A stretch of DNA of 64,000 bases. It comes from a virus. The position numbers and the translations under genes were made by a program. The stretch is from positions 19,117-83,116 of IMG/VR virus record IMGVR_UViG_3300025317_000002. One strand, written 5' to 3'. Position 1 is the first letter of the stretch. Every line of letters begins with the position of its first letter. Of this stretch, positions 24,524-33,225 are shown piece after piece. The notes beneath the pieces are model-generated. The model was not told the DNA's origin, searched no databases, and saw only the letters and a program-made list of their open reading frames with translations.

Positions 24524-26626
24524 ATGGCTATTAACTTAGACAGGTTCCATCAACTTGCACATCGTTTTACCAATGCCTTTGGGAGCGATGCACTCTTCAT
24601 CTGCGATCTCATGGTTCAAGTTGTTGACCCTCTTCTAGATGGAAGAGATTACCTGATAAGGCCACTTGCCACATCCATCACAAATGTCGCAAACATGTGG
24701 GACGGAAATGAAGGCACCTATGCCACATTTACAGATGGGGGAATGTTTGCTCGTCTTTTCAAGCGAATTCTTCTCATAGATGGGGTGGGCCTAGCCAAAA
24801 CGGGAGGAACTCCTTATTTCAATGCAAATTACTCTCTCTATTACCTAAACCCTCAAAGCAATGGCGATCCAGACGTAGAAGCCAACTGGGTTTTGATTAG
24901 TATTTCTCCTGGAAATATTTCAACTTCAGGAGGAGTTTATCATTCATTTGGACCCTTTTTCACCAGAGGAATCAGATTAAAGAGAACAGGAGGCATCTCT
25001 GGCACAAATGACGGTGTTGGGGAATTTCATATCTATAATTCTTCCCTTGGCCCAGGAGGATTCGTCTCTATAGGAAATGCAGAGAATAGTGCCGACAGCG
25101 ACTTTGAGGCAGATCTCTATCTCCCTGCCCCTAATGCAACTATGATGACAAACGCCCCTCCCCTCTCTAACTCTCTGGCAGAATCCTATATGGATCTTGG
25201 AGCAGAAACCCGAGTTCAGGAGCTAAGAGCCTATTATGAATCTCCATCGAATACGATCCTCTCTGCCCACGTTCGAGCAACCGCAAGTGACCCTTGGGCA
25301 GCCCTTACCTTCTCAGACCATCTTATACAGGTCAATGCAGACATTCAAGGACTCACAAGTTTTTCTCTGAATAACGTTGTTCCGGATTCCAGCAATTGTA
25401 TTCAGCTTACTGCGGGACAAGTTGCCCTTATTCCCATTCTCAATCCAGAAGCAAGCAGCACATTCTCTTTGATTTCTGGAAGACATACTATTCCAGGTCA
25501 ACTAACAAAGATAGAACTCTGTCTTTATGCAAATTTCGTCGGAGCCCAAGGAAGAGCATCTACACAAATTTACGTCGTTCGGAGATCTGTTGATGGAAAA
25601 TATTATCGAATTACTCAAGGAAACAATCTACCCCTTGCTACAATCGGAGTAGCAAATAATGTTGACGCTTTTGATCTATATACCTTTGCTACAACCGGCT
25701 CGGGCTCATTGGGATCTAAGTATGTGTTTGCTACCAATGGAACTGTAATTACAGGTGTGAGACCAACAGATTATATTGCAATCTATAATCATGCAACTTA
25801 TGATGGAAACTCCGGACAACCTTTAAGTATTGCAGTTCCTTCCGCAGCAGGGAAATCATTTGTTGCAATTGGGACATGGAGCGTTCATGATACTCGTGTA
25901 GCTCCGAGTGGGCTAACAGCAGAAGACGCAACCGCCAACCCCCAAATCAAGATCTATGGAATTTCTTACAGAAAGGCAACTCTCTCGGCCAAAAATATTC
26001 GCTACCTCAAGATTTCTCACGGACAGCTTCAAAATGGTGAATACCAAGGGCTCTATGCGATCAAGCCTATGAACAAGGACTCAACCACCTCACCAGATGC
26101 CTCCGGCAATCCTGACCTCATCGATTACTTCACAAGTGCGGATGTGGAGATTACAAGCCCCCTTGTCGTCCCAGTATCCAATTTTGGAGATGGCTCTCCC
26201 GTTGAGATCAAGGTCAAAAACCAAGGCACGATCAGTAAAACTGGTATTGTCGTTTCCATTGACCCAGATGGTACAGAGGGCTCTTTCTACTCCAAGATTG
26301 CCACCCAAGATGTTACAGGTCCTTACATTGGGCATTGTAAGAATAATGGATTCACATCTTGCACAAAGGGAAATACAAATTTCCAGAAGGTCATGGATAT
26401 GAGCAAGGGAATTGTTGGATGTAGCAGATTCTGCACACAACAAAACGGTGGAGGAACTGGGGGATTTGAGGTCGATACTTCTTCTCCCACTTCTATGAGC
26501 CCAGTCACACAAGGAAACACAAAATCGATCTGGGTAAGATCTCATATCCCGAACAATGGCTCCAGTCTTGGGGGAACCAGAAAGGCCAAAATCAGAACGT
26601 CTTGGATATCGAGTTCCTTGGATTAA
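24524..26626 (+). CDS. Large baseplate/appendage structural protein
   Basis: 700 residues in the baseplate operon between J-like and I-like genes. It is beta-rich with glycine-turn blocks (SYMDLGAETRVQELRAYYES, KYVFATNGTVITGVRPTDYIAIYN). A C-terminal region (about 630-690) has closely spaced cysteines (CKNNGFTSCTKG, CSRFCTQQNGGG) that may bind a metal or form a knot. The C-terminal SHIPNNGSSLGGTRKAKI tail is common in phage surface proteins. It is probably a wedge or fibre-connector protein; family not recognised. Confidence 0.5.
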   Translation: MAINLDRFHQLAHRFTNAFGSDALFICDLMVQVVDPLLDGRDYLIRPLATSITNVANMWDGNEGTYATFTDGGMFARLFKRILLIDGVGLAKTGGTPYFNANYSLYYLNPQSNGDPDVEANWVLISISPGNISTSGGVYHSFGPFFTRGIRLKRTGGISGTNDGVGEFHIYNSSLGPGGFVSIGNAENSADSDFEADLYLPAPNATMMTNAPPLSNSLAESYMDLGAETRVQELRAYYESPSNTILSAHVRATASDPWAALTFSDHLIQVNADIQGLTSFSLNNVVPDSSNCIQLTAGQVALIPILNPEASSTFSLISGRHTIPGQLTKIELCLYANFVGAQGRASTQIYVVRRSVDGKYYRITQGNNLPLATIGVANNVDAFDLYTFATTGSGSLGSKYVFATNGTVITGVRPTDYIAIYNHATYDGNSGQPLSIAVPSAAGKSFVAIGTWSVHDTRVAPSGLTAEDATANPQIKIYGISYRKATLSAKNIRYLKISHGQLQNGEYQGLYAIKPMNKDSTTSPDASGNPDLIDYFTSADVEITSPLVVPVSNFGDGSPVEIKVKNQGTISKTGIVVSIDPDGTEGSFYSKIATQDVTGPYIGHCKNNGFTSCTKGNTNFQKVMDMSKGIVGCSRFCTQQNGGGTGGFEVDTSSPTSMSPVTQGNTKSIWVRSHIPNNGSSLGGTRKAKIRTSWISSSLD

Positions 26627-26640
26627 GATAGAAAGCAAGG

Positions 26641-27201
26641 ATGTCAATTCAAACGACAGACTATGTCGAATATGGGTTCTCGATTGTTGAGACGCAGGAT
26701 GTTCTCAACGCTGAGTTTTCTTGTGTTGAAACAGGAGATGCCCAAGAATTCATATTCTCTGGAATTGAGACTGCGGATGTTTTGGACCTTACCTTCTTTG
26801 GGGCCGAGACGACAGATGTTCTGGAAGCATCCTTGGGTTGTTCGGAGGATATTGAGCCTCCCTTGGTTTTAAATGAAATTCCACTTCGAGGCTCAATCAA
26901 CAATTCTCCAACAACAAACATTGCGCTTTCCATTAGGGACCTTGGAGATTGTCCTACTGGGGTAAACATCAAAACTGTCAAAATCTATGTCAATGACCTC
27001 TTGGCTTTTGATGGAACCGTCTCAGATGTTACGGAAGGCACCGTGTCTAGCTGGGTGAAGGGAATTCAAAGCGGCTTCGATGGCCCAGCCAAGGATGCCT
27101 ATGCAGATGGAAATGGAATTCGGGTTGTGCTCGACCCTCTTGGACCATTTCCTCCTGCCAGTATCGTCACAGTTAGAGTTATTGCCTCAGATAAGGGATA
27201 A
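26641..27201 (+). CDS. Repeat-plus-Ig-like structural protein
   Basis: 186 residues. Residues 3-67 consist of five consecutive 13-residue repeats with consensus x-E-T-x-D-V-L-E-x-x-F-S-x. The rest (about 75-186) is an immunoglobulin-like domain of the type in bacterial surface proteins: PLRGSINNSPTTNIALSIRD, GVNIKTVKIYVNDLLAFDG and ASIVTVRVIASD strands. Similar Ig domains decorate many phage tails and help adsorption. It sits between two baseplate genes and probably decorates the baseplate periphery. Confidence 0.55.
   Translation: MSIQTTDYVEYGFSIVETQDVLNAEFSCVETGDAQEFIFSGIETADVLDLTFFGAETTDVLEASLGCSEDIEPPLVLNEIPLRGSINNSPTTNIALSIRDLGDCPTGVNIKTVKIYVNDLLAFDGTVSDVTEGTVSSWVKGIQSGFDGPAKDAYADGNGIRVVLDPLGPFPPASIVTVRVIASDKG
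26647..26841 (+). repeat. Five 39-nt (13-residue) coding repeats
   Basis: Units begin at 26647, 26686, 26725, 26764 and 26803. Each encodes an acidic E-T-x-D core followed by alternating hydrophobic residues, suggesting one short beta strand and turn per unit (a small solenoid). DNA identity among units is only moderate, with a shared GAGACxxxxGATGTT core in the first, fourth and fifth, so the array is not very recent. Confidence 0.7.
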
Positions 27202-27326
27202 CATTGGAAGAAACAAACTCATTTGAGCTTACAGTTGAAGAATTTCTGAAAGGGTTTTATTAGAGAATTTCCCGAAGACATCTCATCGAAGACTTAAAGA
27301 GGCTTTTGGAAGAATAGAGAACCATA

Positions 27327-28166
27327 ATGGCTGTGAACATCCTTGACTACGTATACCAATTTTCCATTATTGGAGTTCCTGAAGAGGAAAATGTTGACGA
27401 TTGTCCAAAGGGTGCTTTCGGAGATTGTGGCGAAATCGACTACCCAGGAAGACTTCTTTACGACCTCTATCCCCAACTCTACAAAGATGCAGATGAAAAG
27501 GAAGGTTCCCCTCTTCGCGCTCTCTTGGATGCAATTGACTATGCTTTCGCCCTGGCTTACAAATCCGTAGCAGCTTTTACCTGCATCATTGATCCTGACG
27601 CTGCCCCCGCTCAGTTTCTGGAGCACTTTCTATTATCTCTAGGAGATCCGTTCGGATATGTTACCCAAAGTGCAGATTGCACCAGAAAGAGGAAGATTGT
27701 CAAATCCCTCACTAGACTCTACAAGTATAAGGGCACAGTTCAAGGAGTAGAATATGCCCTGAATCTTCTTCTTGGGCTCAGAGCCAAAGTCAAATCATTC
27801 TGGAGGGACTGCTGGAAGGTAGGAGAAACAGAAATGGGAAACGAAGACTTTGTTCTAGCTCCGGCTTCAACTACATGGCTCCTTGGAAGAGGGAAACTTG
27901 GCACAACTACTAAACTTAGAAGCAGAATTGCTAGAAAGTTTATCTACACCGCCCAGATCTTTGTAGATGCAACCAAGAATAATGAGACAGATGGCTATAT
28001 AAGGAAGATCATCGAATTCATGCTTCCTGCAGACGACAGATATCTCCTCACATATTCTCTAGGTTCAGTTTCACCTGGAATTGAGACATTTGAGGATTAC
28101 TATGAGCTTCAGGTTGTGCCAGAGACGCTGCTTAGCGCAACCGAAACTTACGCGAATTATACCTAA
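27327..28166 (+). CDS. Tail protein I-like baseplate component
   Basis: 279 residues. The N-terminal half has YPGRLLYDLYPQLYKDADEKEGSPLRALLDAIDYAF, and later IDPDAAPAQFLEHFLLSLGDPFGY and KRKIVKSLTRLYKYKGTVQGVEYAL. This is the conserved core of P2 gpI-type tail proteins (LP-x-x-Y, ADP-x-x-LP-x-LA, R-x-x-x-x-x-L-x-x-x-KGT-x-xG). They sit on the baseplate rim and connect fibres to wedges. Following J-like and preceding the fibre genes, it keeps the canonical J-I-fibre order. A 125-nt gap before it has no gene I can support. Confidence 0.7.
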   Translation: MAVNILDYVYQFSIIGVPEEENVDDCPKGAFGDCGEIDYPGRLLYDLYPQLYKDADEKEGSPLRALLDAIDYAFALAYKSVAAFTCIIDPDAAPAQFLEHFLLSLGDPFGYVTQSADCTRKRKIVKSLTRLYKYKGTVQGVEYALNLLLGLRAKVKSFWRDCWKVGETEMGNEDFVLAPASTTWLLGRGKLGTTTKLRSRIARKFIYTAQIFVDATKNNETDGYIRKIIEFMLPADDRYLLTYSLGSVSPGIETFEDYYELQVVPETLLSATETYANYT

Positions 28167-29146
28167 TGGCAAACACATATTGGCATGGCGCAAAAACTTC
28201 ATTTGTAGGAGTAGTTCCAAAGACTACCACCCTCCAATTCCTTCATCGAGAATTCACTGCTGAGCTATCTCTTGCTTTAGCTGCAGGAACCGAGCTTGGA
28301 ATTGGAAAGTATCGTTACAAGATCTCTTATGCCAATTCCCTTGGAGAATCGAAACCGAGCTTTGCTTCTACCGAGCTTAAGACCAAGACCAAGCAACAAC
28401 GAATTTCGATTTCCAATATTCCGCTCGGCCCAAGCGGCACACAATCCAGGAAGCTCTACCGCACGGAAGTGGATGGGAAAGTTTACAAGTATTTAGCTAC
28501 AATCGGAGACAATACCACTACCACTTATTCAGATCAAACAGCAGACTCCACACTTGGTGGAAACCTGTCTGACCCTATTCCTGGTGAGAATCGGGCAATA
28601 GAAGTTAGACATGGACTAGGCGCAAACATTATCATTTCCTACAGGAAAAACGAATATTTACGTACCTGGCAGTTAAGCAGCAAGATATTTGTCTCCGCTT
28701 GGATAAAGGATTTGGAAGGTGCTGGGCTCTATCTTTGCATCCAAGGAGGAGGAGCGGACAGCCCTCTTCCAGGATACCCGTCTTACTACATTATTCGAGA
28801 AGCCTCTGATTGGAAGCTCAAGAAGGGAAACTTTCCAGCTTACACTCCAGCAGCGACAACACTTCTTAGCTTGGTACCTTCTTTATCTCTAACAGATGGC
28901 TATTACAATTTTGGGCTGGCAGTTGAGACAAGAAATTCCACGGTATTTCTAGCTCTCTACGAAACGAAGATTCTAACACCAGAGTCTTTCTATGACTACA
29001 AGGAGATGCCAGATATGCGCTATGAGGATGCAAGTTCCCCTTACCTTTCTTCCGTAGGAGCAGGAATTGTGTCTTACAGCGCATCGGGAAACGTCAGTCA
29101 CATATTCGACCACATTCTCCACACGGAGAATTTTGAGATAAGGTAA
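28166..29146 (+). CDS. Fibre/appendage protein with fibronectin-III-like domain
   Basis: 326 residues, overlapping the previous stop by 1 nt. Residues 35-130 are a fibronectin-III-like domain: GKYRYKISYANSLGESKPS and RKLYRTEVDGKVYKYLATIGDNTTTTYSD. The giant fibre has a related domain. The C-terminal 190 residues form a beta-sandwich (LGANIIISYRKNEYL to GNVSHIFDHIL) that looks like a carbohydrate-binding lectin fold. Likely a receptor-binding or fibre protein. Confidence 0.55.
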   Translation: MANTYWHGAKTSFVGVVPKTTTLQFLHREFTAELSLALAAGTELGIGKYRYKISYANSLGESKPSFASTELKTKTKQQRISISNIPLGPSGTQSRKLYRTEVDGKVYKYLATIGDNTTTTYSDQTADSTLGGNLSDPIPGENRAIEVRHGLGANIIISYRKNEYLRTWQLSSKIFVSAWIKDLEGAGLYLCIQGGGADSPLPGYPSYYIIREASDWKLKKGNFPAYTPAATTLLSLVPSLSLTDGYYNFGLAVETRNSTVFLALYETKILTPESFYDYKEMPDMRYEDASSPYLSSVGAGIVSYSASGNVSHIFDHILHTENFEIR

Positions 29147-29150
29147 TTAA

Positions 29151-29807
29151 ATGGCTCTCGTTGATCTTATAGAACTTTCCTCTGGTTCAACTCGGGCAAT
29201 CGAGGCAGGAGTTGGCCCAGGAGGTATCGATGTAATCAAATGGACTCATGAGCCAACGAGCCCTGAAGGAGGAGGCAGAGCCCTTGTGGTTCGAAAATCG
29301 ACTTCTCTTGTTTCCTGGGAAAATATGACAAGTGGCCTTATTGGGTCCTGGATTCAAGACACAAATGGAGGAGGACTTATAGGGAGACTCCTCCCAGTTT
29401 CCATCTCCGCTCAGGGCTACTACCTCCTTCGCTCAGATGATCTCGCAATCAAGGGGGACAAATCTTACAGGTGGGGTTTGGTTCGAGGTTACCCAAAGCG
29501 AGACGTCTCTTCAGAGAAAGTTCTAGCGGTCTTTGATACAATTCCTACTTTGGCAGTAGAAGGCTATGTAAACTTAGGGCTAGAAATCTGGAATGATACT
29601 TATCTGAGAGTAAATATCACCGTCAAGCAAACGAACGTAACTAACCCCATATATAGTGACTATAGGAACGTGATCTGTGAGTTCCAGGATATAGAAGGGG
29701 TTAGGCTTACCCGAGGGGGAGTCTGGGGAATCTTGGGAGTATCTTCCTCCACCTCTGCTCAAACTACAACAAGACATGGAAACACCGTTTGGTTTCTGTC
29801 AAGCTGA
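29151..29807 (+). CDS. Fibre/appendage protein, beta-sandwich
   Basis: 218 residues, starting 4 nt after the preceding stop. It begins with VDLIELSSGSTRAIEAGVGPGG, similar in place to the RAIEVRHGLGAN junction of the preceding protein, and has the same order of strands (LIGSWIQDTNGGGLIGRLL, GYVNLGLEIWNDTYLRVNI, GGVWGILG). It is probably a diverged paralogue of that protein's C-terminal domain lacking the fibronectin-like part. Role inferred as adsorption or baseplate decoration. Confidence 0.5.
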   Translation: MALVDLIELSSGSTRAIEAGVGPGGIDVIKWTHEPTSPEGGGRALVVRKSTSLVSWENMTSGLIGSWIQDTNGGGLIGRLLPVSISAQGYYLLRSDDLAIKGDKSYRWGLVRGYPKRDVSSEKVLAVFDTIPTLAVEGYVNLGLEIWNDTYLRVNITVKQTNVTNPIYSDYRNVICEFQDIEGVRLTRGGVWGILGVSSSTSAQTTTRHGNTVWFLSS

Positions 29808-29816
29808 GAGTCCACC

Positions 29817-31490
29817 ATGCAAAGACAAAAATACTACCACGATCTCGAAGTCGATGAATTTATCTTAAACGAGTTTCAGGACAACATCGAGAAAACCACC
29901 CACGATAGGACCAAGTATTTAACGGGCTTTGGTCTTGTAGTAAAGAGCGCCACTTCTGAAGTTCTTCCTTATGCGGATACCCCTCCTGATTTCGGGGTGA
30001 AAATTCCCGCTCTTCAGGGATGCGACATCTTAGGTAGACTCACCCAGCTTGGTGCTATCTCCGATCTTTCTCTCGCTAAAGTAGGCTTTACTGAAATTGG
30101 AGCCTTCGTGGGAATCGGAACAGGGACTACTGTTACCTTCCCGGAGACCGGAAAAACCAAGTGGCTAACTATTCTCATTCACTACACTACAAAAGAATCT
30201 GACAAGAAGTATGATGGATTTGGTCAACCAGTCTACTTCAAGCAAGAAGAGTCTTTTCGTTTCGAGATTCGAGAAGGTGCCAGCGCTGCAAATGATGTAA
30301 ACGGAGCATCCCAAGCCGTAAGACCCACTCTAAATACTTCTACGGAAACTGGACTTTTCTTGGCAGATGTTCTCATGGTTCCTGGAGAATCGACGATCAC
30401 GAATACCAGAATTGACGTAACAAGGCAGAGCTACCTATATCGTCAAAGTGCCCTTTCGCTTGAGCATAGCCCAACTGGAATCCATGACGATGCGAAGCTC
30501 GGGCAGAGATTCTTGAGGCTCGCAGGGACACTCACTGGTTACCCTGTGACTGGAAACGTCGAGATCTCTTCCGGTATTACATTCGACGGCTACGACATTT
30601 CGAATTTGACCAAGGAGCATAATGCAGACGGCACGCACAAAGGTAGCATCACCTTTGCTAAGAACACTCATGATGGAATCGATGGAGGACCTAAACTTCT
30701 TCAGGCCAACACGCACGAAGATCCAGACACAAATACCACAGGAGCTATCCATCATACAATTGGGCCACTCTCTTCTCAGGTCTGCTCCGGAGATGGCACC
30801 TACAACAACGTTTTCAAGCTCGATCGAGATGGCTCTAGCGCAACTGCTCCTGATCAATACGTAGAATTTCGCTCCGGGGGCCAAACATGGGGCCACCATC
30901 TGTGGTATCGAAGCGCATCCGGTGTGCTCTACGTCAAGGATAGGGATAGTGGGAACGAGCCCTGGAGACTTGGAAGGTGGAGAGAAGGGGAGCGGCTCTA
31001 TATTGTTCCTCTTACTTCTGTAATCAAGAACGTAAATTCCACAGCGGATTTTACTTACATTGAGGGAGGGGGAATAGGTGCAACAGGCTCCGGAACTGGA
31101 TTTGCTAATCCACAAGGAGGAATTGGACCATTTTTCTTCCCAGATGGCTTTAAGCTTGTTTCTGTTTCCATCCAAACCAGAATTGTAGAAGATGGTGCAG
31201 GTGGCCCTGGAACTCCAACAGCTAGATTTATCATGCAAAGGCATACCAAGACAAATGATGTTACCACATGGGGAGTGACAACCATCTTGGATGTTTCTCA
31301 TACCATCACTCAAAATACGAGCGGAGCGGTAAGATATTCCCTCTTGACTGGAGAAGAGTTAGTAGATAATTTCAACAAGCAATATTCCATGAAAATTGAA
31401 ATATCAGGACTTAGTATAGTTAGTAGTGACTTAGTTCAGATCATGATCATTGCACTTGGTGTCATTCCCAATTCCTCTTCCACCGTTTAA
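29817..31490 (+). CDS. Large appendage protein, first of a paralogous pair
   Basis: 557 residues, GAGAG ribosome site. The N-terminal start (MQRQKYYHDLEVDEFILNEFQDNIEKT) and KYLTGFGLVVKSATSEV strand, and the C-terminal WRLGRWREGERLYIVPL, IGPFFFPDGFKL and VIPNSSSTV blocks, match the next protein block by block. The middle has GTHK and HxIGPLSS segments typical of phage fibres. Together they probably form two related fibres or a hetero-oligomer at the baseplate. Confidence 0.6.
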   Translation: MQRQKYYHDLEVDEFILNEFQDNIEKTTHDRTKYLTGFGLVVKSATSEVLPYADTPPDFGVKIPALQGCDILGRLTQLGAISDLSLAKVGFTEIGAFVGIGTGTTVTFPETGKTKWLTILIHYTTKESDKKYDGFGQPVYFKQEESFRFEIREGASAANDVNGASQAVRPTLNTSTETGLFLADVLMVPGESTITNTRIDVTRQSYLYRQSALSLEHSPTGIHDDAKLGQRFLRLAGTLTGYPVTGNVEISSGITFDGYDISNLTKEHNADGTHKGSITFAKNTHDGIDGGPKLLQANTHEDPDTNTTGAIHHTIGPLSSQVCSGDGTYNNVFKLDRDGSSATAPDQYVEFRSGGQTWGHHLWYRSASGVLYVKDRDSGNEPWRLGRWREGERLYIVPLTSVIKNVNSTADFTYIEGGGIGATGSGTGFANPQGGIGPFFFPDGFKLVSVSIQTRIVEDGAGGPGTPTARFIMQRHTKTNDVTTWGVTTILDVSHTITQNTSGAVRYSLLTGEELVDNFNKQYSMKIEISGLSIVSSDLVQIMIIALGVIPNSSSTV

Positions 31491-31500
31491 GGATTAAGCC

Positions 31501-32988
31501 ATGAATAGGCAACAATATTATCTTGACAGGAAACCCTCCCCTGAAGATCTCAAGGAACTTCAGACTTATACTGAAAATGCTATGAACCAGCGTGCGGCTG
31601 ACATCTCAGGCTACGGTCTCAGGGTAAAGAGCGTTGTCTCAGAAGTTGCACCGGAGGGCAACCCAGATACAACTATGAGCATAAAGTTCGCCACCCAAGG
31701 CGAAGTAGTTGCTCTTGATTATCAGGGAAGACGGATCACCATCCCAGCTCTTGCCACAATCTCCATCGCCAAGCCAGGTAGTACTCCTACTGGACAGCTC
31801 AATGCCTCCGTCACCACAGCCGGGGTTGGAGACATCACAATTCCTCTTACTGGCCTCTACAAGTATATTACGGTTCTTATGCACTATGATACTTTGGGGA
31901 CCGGGACGAAGAAGGATAAAGACGGAGTGGATGTGAACTTCAATTTGCTGGAGTCCTTCTACTTCGAGATCAGAGAAGGTGCAGAGGGAGCTTCGCCCAG
32001 CCCAGTTATCTATGATCCTAAGGTGGATGGCATTCTTCTTGGAGATGTTCTCATTGGAAACAGTACTCTAGGATCTCCTCAGCAAATCACAACTTCTATG
32101 ATCTCAACCTCCAGGCAAAAGCACATCTACCCTGCCAACACTTATCCTATAGGCCACAATCCAGATGGCTCACACAAGGACCCCTTCAACATTTCTTATT
32201 CCACGAATACACATAAAGGAGGAATAACAGGTCCCATACTTGATCAAGTCGATACTCATCAGAATGCAGATACCAACACAAGCGCGTCTTCCATTCATCA
32301 CACTATTGGGCCTTCTTCCACCCAAGCATGCTCTGGAGCCGGTACACACGCCCAAACATTCAGCACGGACCTTATTGGTACATCAGAGCCAGGTCCAGAT
32401 CAGTTTCTTCGAGCAAGAAAGGGCTACAACAGCCTAACAGAGATTCCAACGTGGTCCTATATTCAGTTTGAAGGGACTACCGGTTACTGGAAGGTTCTGG
32501 AAAATTCTCTATCGTGGAGACTGGGAAAATGGAAAGATGGAGTGAGGAGCTATACGGTCCCTCTTGTTTCAGGAAAAACTAGACTAGCACCAGGTAGTCC
32601 TATCTTTATCTCAGCAGCGGGAGGAAGGCTCCAAGCCCAATCAAGCTTTGGGGCATCTCCTTATGATCCTCAAGAGATCATAGGGCCCCTATTCTTTCCA
32701 GATGGATTCAAGCTTGCGACCTTGGATATGAATGTGACGATTGTTGGGTCTGGAACGGCAACAGCGAAGCTCATGAGGACGGCTAAATCTGATTTTACTT
32801 CCACTCAGATTGGAATCTGTACGGCCAGTGCTTCAGGAAATGCAGCTCAGGACGATTTTGCGGACCACACGGTTGATAACGTAACTTACCTCTATTCTAT
32901 CGATGTGCTTACCACTAATAATAACGGTACGATCACTTTCAACTGGGTTTCTATCGGAATTGAAGCCAACTCGAGCAGCACGATCTGA
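31501..32988 (+). CDS. Large appendage protein, second of a paralogous pair
   Basis: 495 residues, last gene of the plus-strand operon. Shares with its neighbour the start (MNRQQYYLDRKPS), the DISGYGLRVKSVVSEV block, the TLLGDVLIG block, HHTIGPSSTQACSGAGTH, WRLGKWKDGVRSYTVPL, IGPLFFPDGFKL and the C-terminal SSSTI. It lacks some of the loops of its longer paralogue. Its stop is adjacent to the stop of a minus-strand gene, so the two transcription units converge with no spacer and no terminator. Confidence 0.6.
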   Translation: MNRQQYYLDRKPSPEDLKELQTYTENAMNQRAADISGYGLRVKSVVSEVAPEGNPDTTMSIKFATQGEVVALDYQGRRITIPALATISIAKPGSTPTGQLNASVTTAGVGDITIPLTGLYKYITVLMHYDTLGTGTKKDKDGVDVNFNLLESFYFEIREGAEGASPSPVIYDPKVDGILLGDVLIGNSTLGSPQQITTSMISTSRQKHIYPANTYPIGHNPDGSHKDPFNISYSTNTHKGGITGPILDQVDTHQNADTNTSASSIHHTIGPSSTQACSGAGTHAQTFSTDLIGTSEPGPDQFLRARKGYNSLTEIPTWSYIQFEGTTGYWKVLENSLSWRLGKWKDGVRSYTVPLVSGKTRLAPGSPIFISAAGGRLQAQSSFGASPYDPQEIIGPLFFPDGFKLATLDMNVTIVGSGTATAKLMRTAKSDFTSTQIGICTASASGNAAQDDFADHTVDNVTYLYSIDVLTTNNNGTITFNWVSIGIEANSSSTI

Positions 32989-33225
32989 TCATTTCTCAAT
33001 CCAATGGCATGTCTTGTAAATGCTTCTTCTTAGTTTTCCATCCTTATCGATCTTTCTTACCACCACAAAAGGAACCCCTCGTTCGAAGAAATGCTGTGCC
33101 CAGTTTCGGATGATCCATTCTTCGTTGGCATCGCAATCCTGAATGAGTCGATTCTGATCCCACATTCTCACTTCGTTTATTGTATTATGGCAATTGATGT
33201 CCTTCGCATCGATTTCTTCATACAT
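32989..33225 (-). CDS. Small hypothetical protein
   Basis: 78 residues, basic C-terminus (KIDKDGKLRRSIYKTCHWIEK). Its stop codon abuts the last tail gene, and its start overlaps the end of the kinase gene upstream by 8 nt, so it is translationally coupled to it. Pattern of a small alpha/beta protein, with no known domain. As the last gene of the minus-strand unit it has no downstream spacer. Confidence 0.5.
   Translation of the reverse strand: MYEEIDAKDINCHNTINEVRMWDQNRLIQDCDANEEWIIRNWAQHFFERGVPFVVVRKIDKDGKLRRSIYKTCHWIEK

Noticed and set aside
27204-27263. 19-codon TTG frame in the gap before the I-like gene
   Set aside because: Too short and no clear homology; the gap of 125 nt otherwise shows no feature.
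30435-31313. 292-codon open frame on the minus strand opposite the tail gene
   Set aside because: It lies wholly antisense to a strongly coded protein with paralogue support; the translated sequence has scrambled composition and many cysteines, typical of a shadow frame.
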